The notes beneath the pieces were generated by a model. That model searched no databases. It was given only the letters and a program-made list of their open reading frames with translations, and had not been told where the DNA came from. DNA of 64,000 bases, from positions 2,666,001-2,730,000 of the forward strand of contig NZ_CP054139.1 in assembly GCF_013283875.1 (NCBI RefSeq), written 5' to 3'. Both the position numbers and the translations under genes were made by a program. The stretch is from Mucilaginibacter mali (GTDB lineage Bacteria > Bacteroidota > Bacteroidia > Sphingobacteriales > Sphingobacteriaceae). This document shows, piece after piece, positions 35,539-45,732 of the stretch. Positions within the stretch are counted from its first letter, which is position 1. Every line of letters begins with the position of its first letter.

Positions 35539-35790
35539 ATGAAAAGAGTATTACCTGGACTACTTATTGCGTCTGCATGTTTTTTAAACTGCACTGTTTC
35601 AAAGCCGGTTATCGATAACTCGGAACAGTTTAGCAACCATTTACAGCCCTATAGAATATTTAGTATTGGGTACTGGCAGCACGGTTATTCAGTCATCACC
35701 CTTATAGACGCCCGGCACGATTATTTTATTATTAAAGCAATAAGGAACGATTCGTTAAAAATAGGCGACAACTACCAGGCACGCTTGTAA
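35539..35790 (+). CDS. Small putative lipoprotein
   Basis: An 83-aa protein. MKRVLPGLLIASACFLNC is a lipoprotein-like signal with Cys near residue 18. The short mature part is beta-prone (YRIFSIGYWQHGYSVITLIDARHDYFIIKAI). Isolated between two kinase genes. No family recognised. Confidence 0.55.
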   Translation: MKRVLPGLLIASACFLNCTVSKPVIDNSEQFSNHLQPYRIFSIGYWQHGYSVITLIDARHDYFIIKAIRNDSLKIGDNYQARL

Positions 35791-36077
35791 TAAATAACGC
35801 CCTGCTAAAACTACTATAAAACACCGGTATATACTGCCGTAAGTCTTTCTGCATTTTATATATTTTATAAAACGTTACCCAACATCTCCGCACGCAATTG
35901 CTTTTTCAATAAATATCTTTTTTAATAAGTAGCTAACACTTATCAAATAACTACTCTTTTTTCAACATCCGGGTTACAAGTAATAAGTCATTTACTATAT
36001 TTACTTGCTAATGGAAAATATGATGTAAGTAACATCATTTGTATAATTGCGACTATCCCTTATTAAAAAACGATACG

Positions 36078-38204
36078 ATGCCCGGTATATCTTTTAACAT
36101 AAAATGGTTTAAAAAGTACTACTGCTGGGTTTTCCTGTTACTTGCCCAGCCCTGTTTCGCACAAAAGACCAAGCTCGATTCATTGATCGCGAAGCTTAAC
36201 CAAAACATGCCCGATAGTTCGCGCGTTAAATTGTTGAGGCAGCTATCATCGGCATCGGCCCCTACCAATCCGCAGCAAAAGTTTTTTTATGCAAACGCGC
36301 TTAAGCAACTGGGCGAAAAAACACGCAATGAAACTGTCGTAGCAGATGCTTTTATTAATATGGGCGGATCGTATGCCATGCGTACCAAATACGACAGTTC
36401 CCTTTACTACCTTTCGCTTGGTTATAATAAGGCCGAGAAATTAAAATTCGCGATGGGTATGGGGCGCAGCCTGGTAAATATGGGCTTTGTTTATGAAAGG
36501 TTGGATGATACCCGCGAATCGATAAAATACTATACCCTGGCCTTAGATGTATTCAAGAAAAACAAGATACAAAAGGGTATCGATCAATGCAGCAACAATA
36601 TCGGTTCCCTCTATTACGATATGGGGCAATACAAAATCGCGGAATCCTATTTTACCGAGTGCCTGAAAAGTTATACTAAAAGTAATGACAAGGCCGGTAT
36701 GGCTTCAGCGCTTTACGGTGTAGGTAATTGCGCGCAAGCCCTCGGGCGCGATCAGCAGGCGCTTGAATATTTTAACCAAAGCATGGCCATCCGTACCGAA
36801 ATGGCCAACACCAATGGTATTGCGCTTACCCACAGGGGCCTTGGTATTGTGTACCTCCATCTTAAACAATACAATACCTCGCTCGAACATCTGAACGCCG
36901 GTTTGGAAATTGTAAAAAAAATTGGCGATAAATACGAAGAGGCCGCTATACTAAAAATACTGGTGCAAACTTATGTAGAGATGAAAGACTACAGGAAAGC
37001 CGAAGAGTTTGCCATGGAGAGCCTGAAGATAAGTTATTTCATGAAATCAAAAACGGCCGCTTCTTTAGCTTTACGCAACCTGGTGTTGGTTTACCAAAGC
37101 AAAGGCGATATTAAAAAAGCGTTCGACTATCAAAGCAAATACGTGCTGACCCAGGATAGCATACAGGAGGAAAGGGTATTAAAAGATATTACCCTTACCG
37201 AAATATACCGCATGCGTAATGAGAACGCAAGCTTATCAAAAAACAACCAGGACATTACTTCGAAAAACACCGATTATAAAGAGCGCATAACGCATTACAG
37301 CAATGTAATTGTCATCACATCTATTGTTTTGGGTTTTGTGATCTTGCTGTTGCTGATGCTGTATCACCGCAACCTCGAAAAGCAAGCGACAAATAAACTA
37401 TTACTGGAACAGAAAGAAGAAATAGCCAACATTAACCACGAGTTGGAAACCATTAACGAGGAACTGACCACGCAAATGGAACTAACCACCACGCAAAATG
37501 CGGAGTTGGAACGCTTAAACGACATTAAAAACAAATTCTTCTCTATTATTTCGCACGATATCAGGGGGCCAATGGTTAGCCTGCGCTCGCTGTTTAGCAT
37601 TTATCGCCAGGGTAGTATAAACGACGAGGAATTACGCATGCTGTTGGCCCGGCTTGAAGATACCATCCTTTCAACCAGCGATTTTTTAGACAACCTGCTC
37701 GAATGGTCGAAAAGCCAGCTGGAGGGTATTGTAATTAACCCGGTTGATTTTAACATTTCCGATTGTATTGCCGAAAACATTCACCTGGTAGAATCGAAAA
37801 TTGAAATGAAGGAAATGAAGGTGACCAACCTGGCAACTGACGCGGTATTGGTACATGCCGATCAAAACATGATCAGGCTGGTGATCCGCAACTTGCTATC
37901 AAACAGTGTAAAGTTTTGTAACCCCGGCGATGAAATTGTGCTGAACGCAGGAGTTAAAGACGGGAAAGCCCTGATATCGGTACACGATACCGGCCCCGGC
38001 ATCAGCGATGCCGACCGTGAAAAACTATTCAGCCTTGAGCATGTGGTAAGCACCGGCACACAGGGCGAAAAGGGAAACCACCTTGGCTTGATCCTGTGCC
38101 GCGATATGGTACTACAAAACAAGGGCAATATCTGGCTGGATAATGACAAGAACAACGGCACCACTTTTTGGATAGAGCTACCGCTGGCAGGCCAGCATAC
38201 CTGA
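36078..38204 (+). CDS. TPR-containing sensor histidine kinase
   Basis: A 708-aa paralogue of the kinase at 33357. I chose the ATG at 36078 (MPGISFNIKWFKKYYCWVFL, signal ends CFAQ); the frame extends 13 codons upstream. About seven TPR repeats (MGQYKIAESYFTECLKSYTKS), a TM helix (about 415-435), a strong coiled coil (KEEIANINHELETINEELTT), HisKA with SIISHDIRGPM and an HATPase domain (NLLSNSVKFCNPG; HDTGPGI; GLILCRDM). No receiver or regulator is adjacent. Confidence 0.88.
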   Translation: MPGISFNIKWFKKYYCWVFLLLAQPCFAQKTKLDSLIAKLNQNMPDSSRVKLLRQLSSASAPTNPQQKFFYANALKQLGEKTRNETVVADAFINMGGSYAMRTKYDSSLYYLSLGYNKAEKLKFAMGMGRSLVNMGFVYERLDDTRESIKYYTLALDVFKKNKIQKGIDQCSNNIGSLYYDMGQYKIAESYFTECLKSYTKSNDKAGMASALYGVGNCAQALGRDQQALEYFNQSMAIRTEMANTNGIALTHRGLGIVYLHLKQYNTSLEHLNAGLEIVKKIGDKYEEAAILKILVQTYVEMKDYRKAEEFAMESLKISYFMKSKTAASLALRNLVLVYQSKGDIKKAFDYQSKYVLTQDSIQEERVLKDITLTEIYRMRNENASLSKNNQDITSKNTDYKERITHYSNVIVITSIVLGFVILLLLMLYHRNLEKQATNKLLLEQKEEIANINHELETINEELTTQMELTTTQNAELERLNDIKNKFFSIISHDIRGPMVSLRSLFSIYRQGSINDEELRMLLARLEDTILSTSDFLDNLLEWSKSQLEGIVINPVDFNISDCIAENIHLVESKIEMKEMKVTNLATDAVLVHADQNMIRLVIRNLLSNSVKFCNPGDEIVLNAGVKDGKALISVHDTGPGISDADREKLFSLEHVVSTGTQGEKGNHLGLILCRDMVLQNKGNIWLDNDKNNGTTFWIELPLAGQHT

Positions 38205-38263
38205 TTGCCGGTTGCATGAACCACATTGTAAGATGGCGCAGATAGCCCCTGTCTTATCTTTCG

Positions 38264-38665
38264 TTAAAGCAATTCGTAAGATTCCCGTAACAAGGTAAAG
38301 ATCGACGGATGCAATTCATCTAACAGCGAAATACGAATGTGATTCTCGAACTTATTTCCGGCAGCTATACTTGTACGTACCGGTTTTTCGGGGTGAGCGG
38401 CTTTTGTGTAAAATTTAATATCCAGTTCCTTCTTCATTGGCCGGATAACCAAAAAGGTAAGCCGATGGGTAAATACAATACAGTTGGGTGTAGCGCCAAC
38501 CAACACGCCGTCCCAATCTGCCACTTCGGCCAATATTTTATCAAAAACCAATATCAATTCTTCGGGACGCCCTGCAAACAGGCTATCCAGGCTTACCCGC
38601 GCGCAGTAATGCCGTTGCTCTGGTTTGGGAAACTCCCGGTCGCATTTAGGGCAAGTCCAACTCAT
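38264..38665 (-). CDS. DUF5655 domain protein with zinc-ribbon start
   Basis: A 133-aa protein. The start has CPKC and HYC (Cys5, Cys8, Cys21 region), a probable small zinc-binding knuckle. The rest (SLFAGRPEELILVFDKIL, IVFTHRLTFLVIRPMKKELDIKFYTK, NHIRISLLDELHPSIFTLLRESYELL) matches the DUF5655 pattern. Cytoplasmic, function unknown. Convergent with the kinase gene. Confidence 0.7.
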   Translation of the reverse strand: MSWTCPKCDREFPKPEQRHYCARVSLDSLFAGRPEELILVFDKILAEVADWDGVLVGATPNCIVFTHRLTFLVIRPMKKELDIKFYTKAAHPEKPVRTSIAAGNKFENHIRISLLDELHPSIFTLLRESYELL

Positions 38666-38711
38666 CGTAATTAAGCAATATTATACTATACACATAGGCG
38701 TAGCAAGCAGA

Positions 38712-39554
38712 TCAGGCAATTCGTTTCCGGATAATACTAAATATTTTAACCAGTGCAACTGCTATTAAACCCGCGGCCAGGCCGGCTCCTACTTCTTTTA
38801 TTATCCCGGGAAAAGATGGCCATAAATGATGCAACCATTCGATTTGATGCACCAATATTCCACCAGATACCAACACCAACGCCAAAGTACCTATTATGCC
38901 TAATATGCGGATAACCAGCGGCAAAGCCTTAACCAGCAACATACCTGCCTTTAACAGGAAGCCTTTGTTACCAGAAACTTTCATTAACCGCAAACCGGCA
39001 TCATCCATGCGGACAATCAACGCTACAATTCCATATACGCCGATGGTTGCCAGCAGGGCTACAATAGAAACGGTAATAATTTGCGTAACCAGTGTCTCTT
39101 CAAGCACTGTACCCAATGCAATAATTACAATTTCGATAGACAGGATAAAATCTGTGGAAATGGCCGACTTGATCTTGGTTTGCTCTGTAGCTTGTTCTTC
39201 CGGCTCGGCTTCTTTTGGGTGATGAAATAAAAACTCGATGATCTTTTCTACACCCTCGTAAGCCAGGTAAACACCGCCTAAAACCAGTATCAACTTAATG
39301 GCCGGCGGATAAAAAGCCTGTAGCAGCAAAGCCACAGGGATGATGATCAATTTATTGAGCAACGATCCTTTAGTGATTGCCCAAAGCACCGGCAACTCGC
39401 GCGATGATACGAAACCCGTTGCCTTTTCGGCATTAACGGCAAGGTCATCGCCAAGGATGCCGGCCGTTTTACCCGCGGCTACTTTTGTGTTTACCGCCAC
39501 GTCATCCATCAGCGCGGCTATATCATCCAGAATTGCAAAAAAGCCTGATGCCAT
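38712..39554 (-). CDS. DUF808 family membrane protein (YedI-like)
   Basis: A 280-aa inner membrane protein. The start MASGFFAILDDIAALMDDVAV and the KTAGILGDDLAVNAEKATGF segment are diagnostic of DUF808/YedI. Several TM helices follow (about 75-95, 135-155, 160-183, 205-232 and 252-270). Function unknown in the family. Confidence 0.85.
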   Translation of the reverse strand: MASGFFAILDDIAALMDDVAVNTKVAAGKTAGILGDDLAVNAEKATGFVSSRELPVLWAITKGSLLNKLIIIPVALLLQAFYPPAIKLILVLGGVYLAYEGVEKIIEFLFHHPKEAEPEEQATEQTKIKSAISTDFILSIEIVIIALGTVLEETLVTQIITVSIVALLATIGVYGIVALIVRMDDAGLRLMKVSGNKGFLLKAGMLLVKALPLVIRILGIIGTLALVLVSGGILVHQIEWLHHLWPSFPGIIKEVGAGLAAGLIAVALVKIFSIIRKRIA

Positions 39555-39646
39555 AATTGGCGCAAGTTAACTCATTGAGTCAAAAAAATATAGAATAACA
39601 AAAAAAGGAGAGACCAATGGCCTCTCCTTTCCCTATAAACCGGCAA

Positions 39647-41176
39647 TTAATAACCGGGGTTTTGGTACATTTTAACCGGATCGAGTTTGTACTCGTCGAA
39701 CGGAATTGGGTAGTACCTGTCTTTAGTAGTAAAGTGCTGCAGGTTGGCAAGGCCAAAATCAGCCTGGTTTTTCCCGCGGAAATAGGTTACCAGTTCATCG
39801 GTAGTAAAAGTACGCAGCAGGTCGAACCAGCGGTGATGCTCAAATGCCAGCTCTACGCGGCGCTCGTGCAAAATGGCCAGGCGCAGATCAGTGTATTTGG
39901 CGGCATAGGCAGGGTTGGTTAAGCTTACGGCGTAAGTAGGCATACCCGCACGGGTGCGCACCATATCAATATATTGAATAGCGCCGGCACTGTCGCCCAG
40001 GTAATTGCTCACCTCGGCCAGCATCAAAATTACGTCGGCATAGCGCATCAGCGGGTAGTCGTTACCGCCATAGCCAAGGTTACTTGCAGCAGCGCTGGCA
40101 TCGCGGTATTTGGTAATAAACCAATCGTTTACCACGGTTGAATATTTAACCGAGAAAGCCATACGCGGGTCGCCGGTTTCATACTCCTTAATAATATCGG
40201 CAGTGATACCCCCCGAAAGCGCGGTTGACGGTTTAAGCGAGTTGATGGTTTCGCCTTTGACCTGGTTGTTGGCGGCAATGCTTGAGTAGTAGCTGGCGTT
40301 GCCCTGTATGTAAGGCATCTGCCAGATCAGTTCGGGGCAGGTGGCTTTTTTACTTACATCAAACACATCGGTGTATGGGATGCTGCTTAGTGTAGTAAAA
40401 GAGCGCATATTGTAAGCAGCCAGCAAAAAGGTCTTGGCATTGTTAAGATTGTCAGTACGCTTGCTTTGATCTTGTGTGGTAGCCATGGTTAAATATACCT
40501 GGCCCAGCAGCGTGTTGGCCGCAGCCAGCGTAACGCGCCCCGTGGTAGCAGCAGTTTGCAATTTAGCCAATGGGGCTTTGGTAGCGTCTGTCAGGTCGGC
40601 TACGATCTGTGCGTATACAGTTGCCTGTTTCTCGCGGAAAGTAGCGGCGCCCACCTCGTCAACGTTGTTAAGCTGTTTGGTAACCAGCGGCACATCGCCC
40701 CACTCGCGCACCAGGCGGAAATACATCATCGCACGCAGAAATTTAGCTTCAGCGGCATACTGCAATTTCAGGTTCGGGTCGCTAAAAGGCACCTGGTCAA
40801 TATAAGTTAACACAATGTTGCAACGGCTGATGGTGCCGTATAACGATACCCAATGGCTTTTCAGGTAGGTGTTACCAGGCAACAACGAGTAATCGTTAAA
40901 CTGGAACGGCTCACCCGCGTTACTCTGGTTGTCGTTACTACCGGTATCATCAGAGCGTTCGTCTGTCCACAAGCTGCTGCCTTCGCCAATATTGTTGCTG
41001 CTGCGCAAGCTGGTATAAATACCGTTAATGGCCAGCAAAATATCATTAGGCGATTTAAAATCGTCGTTCAGGGTAACGCTGTTCGGGTCGACTTTTTCAA
41101 GAAACGACTTTTTACATGAAGAACCCATCAACACAAACAGGAACGCGCCTGCTATGATCATTAATTTCTTATTCAT
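39647..41176 (-). CDS. SusD/RagB-family nutrient-binding lipoprotein
   Basis: A 509-aa outer membrane lipoprotein. Lipobox SSC near residue 21, then SusD-type TPR scaffold and the C-terminal RagB/SusD signature (YPLMRYADVILMLAEVSNYLGD; LRLAILHERRVELAFEHHRWFDLLRT; YPIPFDEYKLDP). It caps the TonB-dependent SusC channel encoded just upstream (26 bp gap). There is no glycosidase in the pair's immediate operon, so the substrate is unknown. Confidence 0.93.
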   Translation of the reverse strand: MNKKLMIIAGAFLFVLMGSSCKKSFLEKVDPNSVTLNDDFKSPNDILLAINGIYTSLRSSNNIGEGSSLWTDERSDDTGSNDNQSNAGEPFQFNDYSLLPGNTYLKSHWVSLYGTISRCNIVLTYIDQVPFSDPNLKLQYAAEAKFLRAMMYFRLVREWGDVPLVTKQLNNVDEVGAATFREKQATVYAQIVADLTDATKAPLAKLQTAATTGRVTLAAANTLLGQVYLTMATTQDQSKRTDNLNNAKTFLLAAYNMRSFTTLSSIPYTDVFDVSKKATCPELIWQMPYIQGNASYYSSIAANNQVKGETINSLKPSTALSGGITADIIKEYETGDPRMAFSVKYSTVVNDWFITKYRDASAAASNLGYGGNDYPLMRYADVILMLAEVSNYLGDSAGAIQYIDMVRTRAGMPTYAVSLTNPAYAAKYTDLRLAILHERRVELAFEHHRWFDLLRTFTTDELVTYFRGKNQADFGLANLQHFTTKDRYYPIPFDEYKLDPVKMYQNPGY

Positions 41177-41202
41177 CTTCTTTATTCTTTATTGATGATT
41201 CA

Positions 41203-44200
41203 TTAGAAAGCAAGGTTAACACCTAAGTTGTAGCCACGCACAAGCGGATAAACACCATAATCTACACCCGGAGCCAGGTTGGGGTTCTGGGTACTGTTGG
41301 TGGCGCCACTTGAGTAGTTATAGTCAACCTCGGGGTTGTAACCTTTGTATTTGGTAATAGTAAACACGTTAGTTGCACTGGCAAAAATGCGCAGGCGGCT
41401 AATGCCGGCTTTTCCTAACAACGATTTAGGGACTGTATAACCAAGGGTGATGCCATCGCAACGCAGGAATGAACCGTCTTGCAGATAGAAGGTTGACAGA
41501 CGGGTACTGTTGCTCTGGTCGCCGCCGCGTGATGCCCGGTAAACCTGGCCGTTGCCGGTCTGAGCATCATTGCGGTAACGATCGGCCACTACCGAGTATT
41601 GGTTGCCCGAACCTTCCATGTTAAACAGGTAATAGTCCTGGCCGTCCAGCACCTGGTTACCGTATGAACCGTTGAAGTTGGTAGTGAAATCGAAGCCTTT
41701 GTAAGACGCGTTCAGTGCAAAGCCATAAGTAAATTTAGCGTAAGGAGAGCCGATCACCGATTTATCAGCATCAGTTACCTTACCATCGCCATTGGTATCA
41801 ACAAAATACAGCTCGCCCGGGTGCAGCGGGTTGCTCTGCGCGTTTGATTGCGGTACTTTATTGTAGTTGTCGGCAGTAGTAATACCGGCTACTTTAAAAC
41901 CGTAGAACATACCTACAGGCTGACCTTGCTGGGTAATGTGTGTTTGGTATGAACGTTCGGCACCTGCTACGATAATGGTGTTATTGCCCGGAAATTTGGT
42001 TACAAGGTTGCGGTTGAGCGAGAAGTTACCGCTTGCGCCAAATTTAAAGTCTTTGCCTTCGATGATCTTACCATCCAGCTGAACATCAAAACCACGGTTA
42101 CGGATCTGCGAATCGTGCAGGTTGGTAAGGATAGTGGTACTACCCGAAACAGCCGAGATAGGCTGGTTGTACAGCAGGTTGTAAGTGTAGCTGAGGTAAT
42201 AATTGAAGATAACAAACAGGCGGCCTTTCAGTAAGCCCAGGTCGGCGCCGAAGTTGTATTGAGAGGTTGACTCCCAGCTCAGTTTATTGTCTTTAATACC
42301 GGTTGGCGCGGTAGAAGTTGCTACACTGCCGCCCAAAACTGCACCGCCGGTACTACCTATGGTTTGCTGATAGTTGTAGTCGCCAATATTGTAGTTACCT
42401 ACCAAACCCCAGCTGCCACGCAGCTTAACGGTTGATTGGTTGCCCAGCCAATTGTGATAGAAAGGTTCTTCTGACAGGTTCCAGCCGCCGGATACTGACG
42501 GGAAATAGCCATATTTATTTTCAGGGCCGAAGCGTGATGAACCATCAGCGCGGAACGAACCGATCAGGTAATATTTGCTGGCAAAATTATAGCTGACACG
42601 GGCCAGGTAAGATAGCAGCGTAGTTTCGCGCTTGTAGGCCGAGTTAAGCGTAAAGTTGGTCGGGTCGGCACCTTTGTTAGAGATCTCGGGAATGTTATCG
42701 TTTTGGAAACCTTTGGCGTTAACGCTTACATAATCTGTAGTAGCATCTTCCGCGGTATAGCCAGCCAGTACATTAACTGAGTGCCTGCCGAATTTTTTAT
42801 CGTAGTTTACGGTAAACTCACCCAAACGGTTCTGCTGGCCTAAGTTAGCTGCGGTAGCGTTGGCAGCCGCGATAGCCTGCGGAGAGCCAGGCGCGTTGGC
42901 GCCGCTGCTCAGGTTGGTGGGTAGGTAGTAATCGTATTTCTCGTTATAGGTCTGCAAACCCAGGTTAGCTTTAAAGGTCAGTTCAGGTAAAATTTTATAA
43001 CTGGCCGAACCATTGTAATAGCTGCGATAACCATGGCGAACGATCTGCGTACGCTGTGCCAGGGCAACCGGGTTTTCAATAGACTGGTAACCATAAGCGG
43101 CCGACTCAGATGCGGCACGGTTGGTAGCCAGCGAGCCATCAGCATTATAAGCCGGGAAATATGGCATATAAATAAGCGCGCCTAAAATTGGGCCGTGGTC
43201 AAAACGCCCCTCAGAGGTTTCGTGGTTTAGGTTTTGTGTGTACGAAACATTGGCTGCAATATGCAGTTTATTGTTAACGTCGCCCTCAACGTTGGTCCTG
43301 AAGTTGTAACGCTCCTGGCCTGAGTTTTGTACAATACCCTGTTGGTTTTGGTAAGCTCCGCCCACATAGTATTTAATGTCCTTGTTACCACCGCTAAAAG
43401 TCAGGTTATGTTTTTGAAAGAAAGCGGTGCGGTACAGCTCGTCCTGCCAGTCGGTATTTACCGATTGCGGGATCGCCTTTTGACTGGCAAAATCATAAAT
43501 ATAAGCAGGTATTTGTACCGATGCGGCATTAGCGCTACCCACGTTTGCTATACGGGTAGTGTTAACGTCGGAGTACATGGCATCGTTCCATACATGGCCG
43601 GTGTTTACCCAAATATCTTTATAGGTGTTATTACGGCCGTCAATTACTAACTGGGCATACTGATCTGCATCGAGTAATTTTACTTTATGCGCCAATTGGT
43701 TTTGACCGGTTTGTACGTCGTATTCAAACTTACCTTTACCTTCTTTACCATGTTTAGTGGTGATGAGGACAACACCGCCTGATGCTCGCGAACCGTATAT
43801 GGCAGCCGAAGCGGCGTCTTTCAAAATATCGATAGTTTCGATATCTTCCGGATTGATGTAAAGGTCGTTACCGGCAGGGAAACCGTCGATCACGTACAGC
43901 GGGTCTGAGCTGGCCGAGAACGAACCGATACCACGTACACGGATCTTAACGCCCTTATCAGGCGCGCCGTCTGTTTGCGAGATCTGCACACCGGCTACTT
44001 TACCTACCAGTGCCTGGCCCAATGTAGGGGCCGAAGTGTTCAATTCGCTGGCTTTAACGCTGGAAATAGCACCGGTTACGTCGCTCTTGCGTACAGTTTG
44101 GTAACCAATGGCTACCACTTCCTGCAACTGGTTAAACTGAACTTTCAACTTAACATTAATGTTGCCGCTGCTTGCTGGCATATCCTGCGTAAAATAACCT

Positions 44201-44451
44201 ACGAAAGAATAGCTAAGCGTAGCACCCTGGGGAACTTTAATCGAATAACGGCCGGCGGCGTTGGTTGATACTGCGTTAGGAGTGCCTTTCTGGCGTACAG
44301 TAACGCCGGGTACCGGCTGGTTGGTTTCATCTGTTACGACACCCGAAACGGTTTGGGTGTTTTGAGCAGCAACACGTACGGTTACTGACAAGGTCATGAT
44401 AAGCAGAAAAAGAAGTTTCTTTAAAAGATCATGCGTAATCTTTTTATTCAT
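41203..44451 (-). CDS. SusC/RagA-family TonB-dependent receptor
   Basis: A 1082-aa outer membrane channel from ATG at 44451 (MNKKITHDLLKKLLFLLIM; the frame extends 11 codons upstream). Signal peptide, carboxypeptidase-like beta domain (VSGVVTDETNQPVPGVTV), TonB box and plug (GVQISQTDGAPDKGVKIRVRG; DPLYVIDGFP; AAIYGSRASGGVVLITTK) and a 22-strand barrel. It imports oligomers with the SusD partner. No anti-sigma or sigma gene precedes it. Confidence 0.93.
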   Translation of the reverse strand: MNKKITHDLLKKLLFLLIMTLSVTVRVAAQNTQTVSGVVTDETNQPVPGVTVRQKGTPNAVSTNAAGRYSIKVPQGATLSYSFVGYFTQDMPASSGNINVKLKVQFNQLQEVVAIGYQTVRKSDVTGAISSVKASELNTSAPTLGQALVGKVAGVQISQTDGAPDKGVKIRVRGIGSFSASSDPLYVIDGFPAGNDLYINPEDIETIDILKDAASAAIYGSRASGGVVLITTKHGKEGKGKFEYDVQTGQNQLAHKVKLLDADQYAQLVIDGRNNTYKDIWVNTGHVWNDAMYSDVNTTRIANVGSANAASVQIPAYIYDFASQKAIPQSVNTDWQDELYRTAFFQKHNLTFSGGNKDIKYYVGGAYQNQQGIVQNSGQERYNFRTNVEGDVNNKLHIAANVSYTQNLNHETSEGRFDHGPILGALIYMPYFPAYNADGSLATNRAASESAAYGYQSIENPVALAQRTQIVRHGYRSYYNGSASYKILPELTFKANLGLQTYNEKYDYYLPTNLSSGANAPGSPQAIAAANATAANLGQQNRLGEFTVNYDKKFGRHSVNVLAGYTAEDATTDYVSVNAKGFQNDNIPEISNKGADPTNFTLNSAYKRETTLLSYLARVSYNFASKYYLIGSFRADGSSRFGPENKYGYFPSVSGGWNLSEEPFYHNWLGNQSTVKLRGSWGLVGNYNIGDYNYQQTIGSTGGAVLGGSVATSTAPTGIKDNKLSWESTSQYNFGADLGLLKGRLFVIFNYYLSYTYNLLYNQPISAVSGSTTILTNLHDSQIRNRGFDVQLDGKIIEGKDFKFGASGNFSLNRNLVTKFPGNNTIIVAGAERSYQTHITQQGQPVGMFYGFKVAGITTADNYNKVPQSNAQSNPLHPGELYFVDTNGDGKVTDADKSVIGSPYAKFTYGFALNASYKGFDFTTNFNGSYGNQVLDGQDYYLFNMEGSGNQYSVVADRYRNDAQTGNGQVYRASRGGDQSNSTRLSTFYLQDGSFLRCDGITLGYTVPKSLLGKAGISRLRIFASATNVFTITKYKGYNPEVDYNYSSGATNSTQNPNLAPGVDYGVYPLVRGYNLGVNLAF

Positions 44452-44775
44452 ACTTTTATTTGTTGGTTGTTTAGTAAAAGACAAAAAGCATTGCGAGCGC
44501 TTGATGTTGATTTGACAATTGACCGGACCGGGTGAATGTTAGCGCATTCACCGGTTTTTATTGATCGCCGGGGCCGATACGGATGGGCGTTCGTTTTTTA
44601 CATAGGCAATAGTTTTTCTGGATCGTTTAAATAACATTTGTTAATAATCTTTCAAAAAAAGCAGCAGATTTGCTTGTGGTAGAAGATTTTAAATAGCTTA
44701 GTATTGAAATATTTGCAACAAAGCTATCGCCGCTATCTTAAGTAGATGCTATTTAAAAGTTAAGTTTATATAAAG
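44452..44775. other. Leader region upstream of the susCD-like operon
   Basis: No gene. It contains an inverted repeat, gtgaatg (44532-44538) and cattcac (44545-44551), extended by ccgg/ccgg, within the probable 5' untranslated region of the SusC gene. On the plus strand T residues follow it. It may be an RNA control element or an operator. Confidence 0.35.
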
Positions 44776-44809
44776 CATAAAGGCCTATGTTGATACATAG
44801 GCCTTTATG
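44776..44809 (-). terminator. Bidirectional-type hairpin terminator
   Basis: Perfect 15-bp arms (cataaaggcctatgt and its complement) with a 4-nt loop, 18 nt after the stop of the gene at 44828. T residues follow on both strands. Confidence 0.7.
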
Positions 44810-44827
44810 TTTTAACAAATGTGATTT

Positions 44828-45703
44828 TCACCAGTCGGTCTTCACAAAATTGACATTATTTTTACGTGATGAGGTAACAGCGATGCCCTTAGTGTTCGAG
44901 CCGATAAAGGAAAAACCCTCCAGTTCATCGGCGCGGTCTATATGATCTACCTGCTTCAATACCACCATTTTACCGACATCAACAGATTTCTCCAAATCCA
45001 CATAAGTAAACCGCCACTGGCGTCCTTCTATTTTATTTTGTATAAGCACCAGTACACCTTTGCCGGGAACCCAGTTTAGGTTTTGCACCCAGGGGGTGCA
45101 CACAAACTTTTTATATAATACGCCCGGTTCGCTGGTCTTTTTGCATTTGCTCAATTTTTCGGGATCGTACAGGCGAACTTCGTTACCGTGGTCGCCGTAA
45201 TCGGCGGTGGCTACATACCATTTGTTGTGGTACTTCACATATTCGGGGCGGGTTCCTTGTATGCAGGCATCATCATCAATAGTATTCAGCAACGGTCCAT
45301 CAAGCGTGCCTTTTTTAAGGAACGCGTTCCAGTCGATGCAATAAATATTGGTTTTCCAAACAGTACCCTCCGGGTTCATTTTTACCGAGTTGCCCATAAA
45401 GGTTGGGCCAACGCCGTTGTAAGCAATCCCTGTTGGGTGGCTGATCACGTCCTGCCCGTTTTGTGTCAACTTGTACTCCTTTTTCAGGTATACCAGGCTA
45501 TCTTTTACCAGTTTAAATTCGCGCACCATACCCACTTCCCTATCGCCATATAAAAATATACGGCCCTTTTGGTAAGATATACCCTGGCAGGCGCCTAAGG
45601 AATCGACAGTTGTTTCGCGTTGGATGTTAACATCGATACCGCCTGCTATAAAAGCAGATGTGGTGATAAATAATGCCGCTACAACGGCGTATATTATTTT
45701 CAT
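44828..45703 (-). CDS. Exported beta-propeller-like hypothetical protein
   Basis: A 291-aa protein with a signal peptide (MKIIYAVVAALFITTSAFIAGG). The mature part has repeated beta motifs of a propeller (GISYQKGRIFLYGDREVGMVREF; ISHPTGIAYNG; EYVKYHNKWYVATADYGDHGNEVRLYD; NLNWVPGKGVLVLI). I do not recognise a catalytic site. It is 29 bp downstream of the DUF218 gene and may share its transcript. Confidence 0.65.
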   Translation of the reverse strand: MKIIYAVVAALFITTSAFIAGGIDVNIQRETTVDSLGACQGISYQKGRIFLYGDREVGMVREFKLVKDSLVYLKKEYKLTQNGQDVISHPTGIAYNGVGPTFMGNSVKMNPEGTVWKTNIYCIDWNAFLKKGTLDGPLLNTIDDDACIQGTRPEYVKYHNKWYVATADYGDHGNEVRLYDPEKLSKCKKTSEPGVLYKKFVCTPWVQNLNWVPGKGVLVLIQNKIEGRQWRFTYVDLEKSVDVGKMVVLKQVDHIDRADELEGFSFIGSNTKGIAVTSSRKNNVNFVKTDW

Positions 45704-45732
45704 ACAAAAATTAATTTTAAGATAATGCGATA

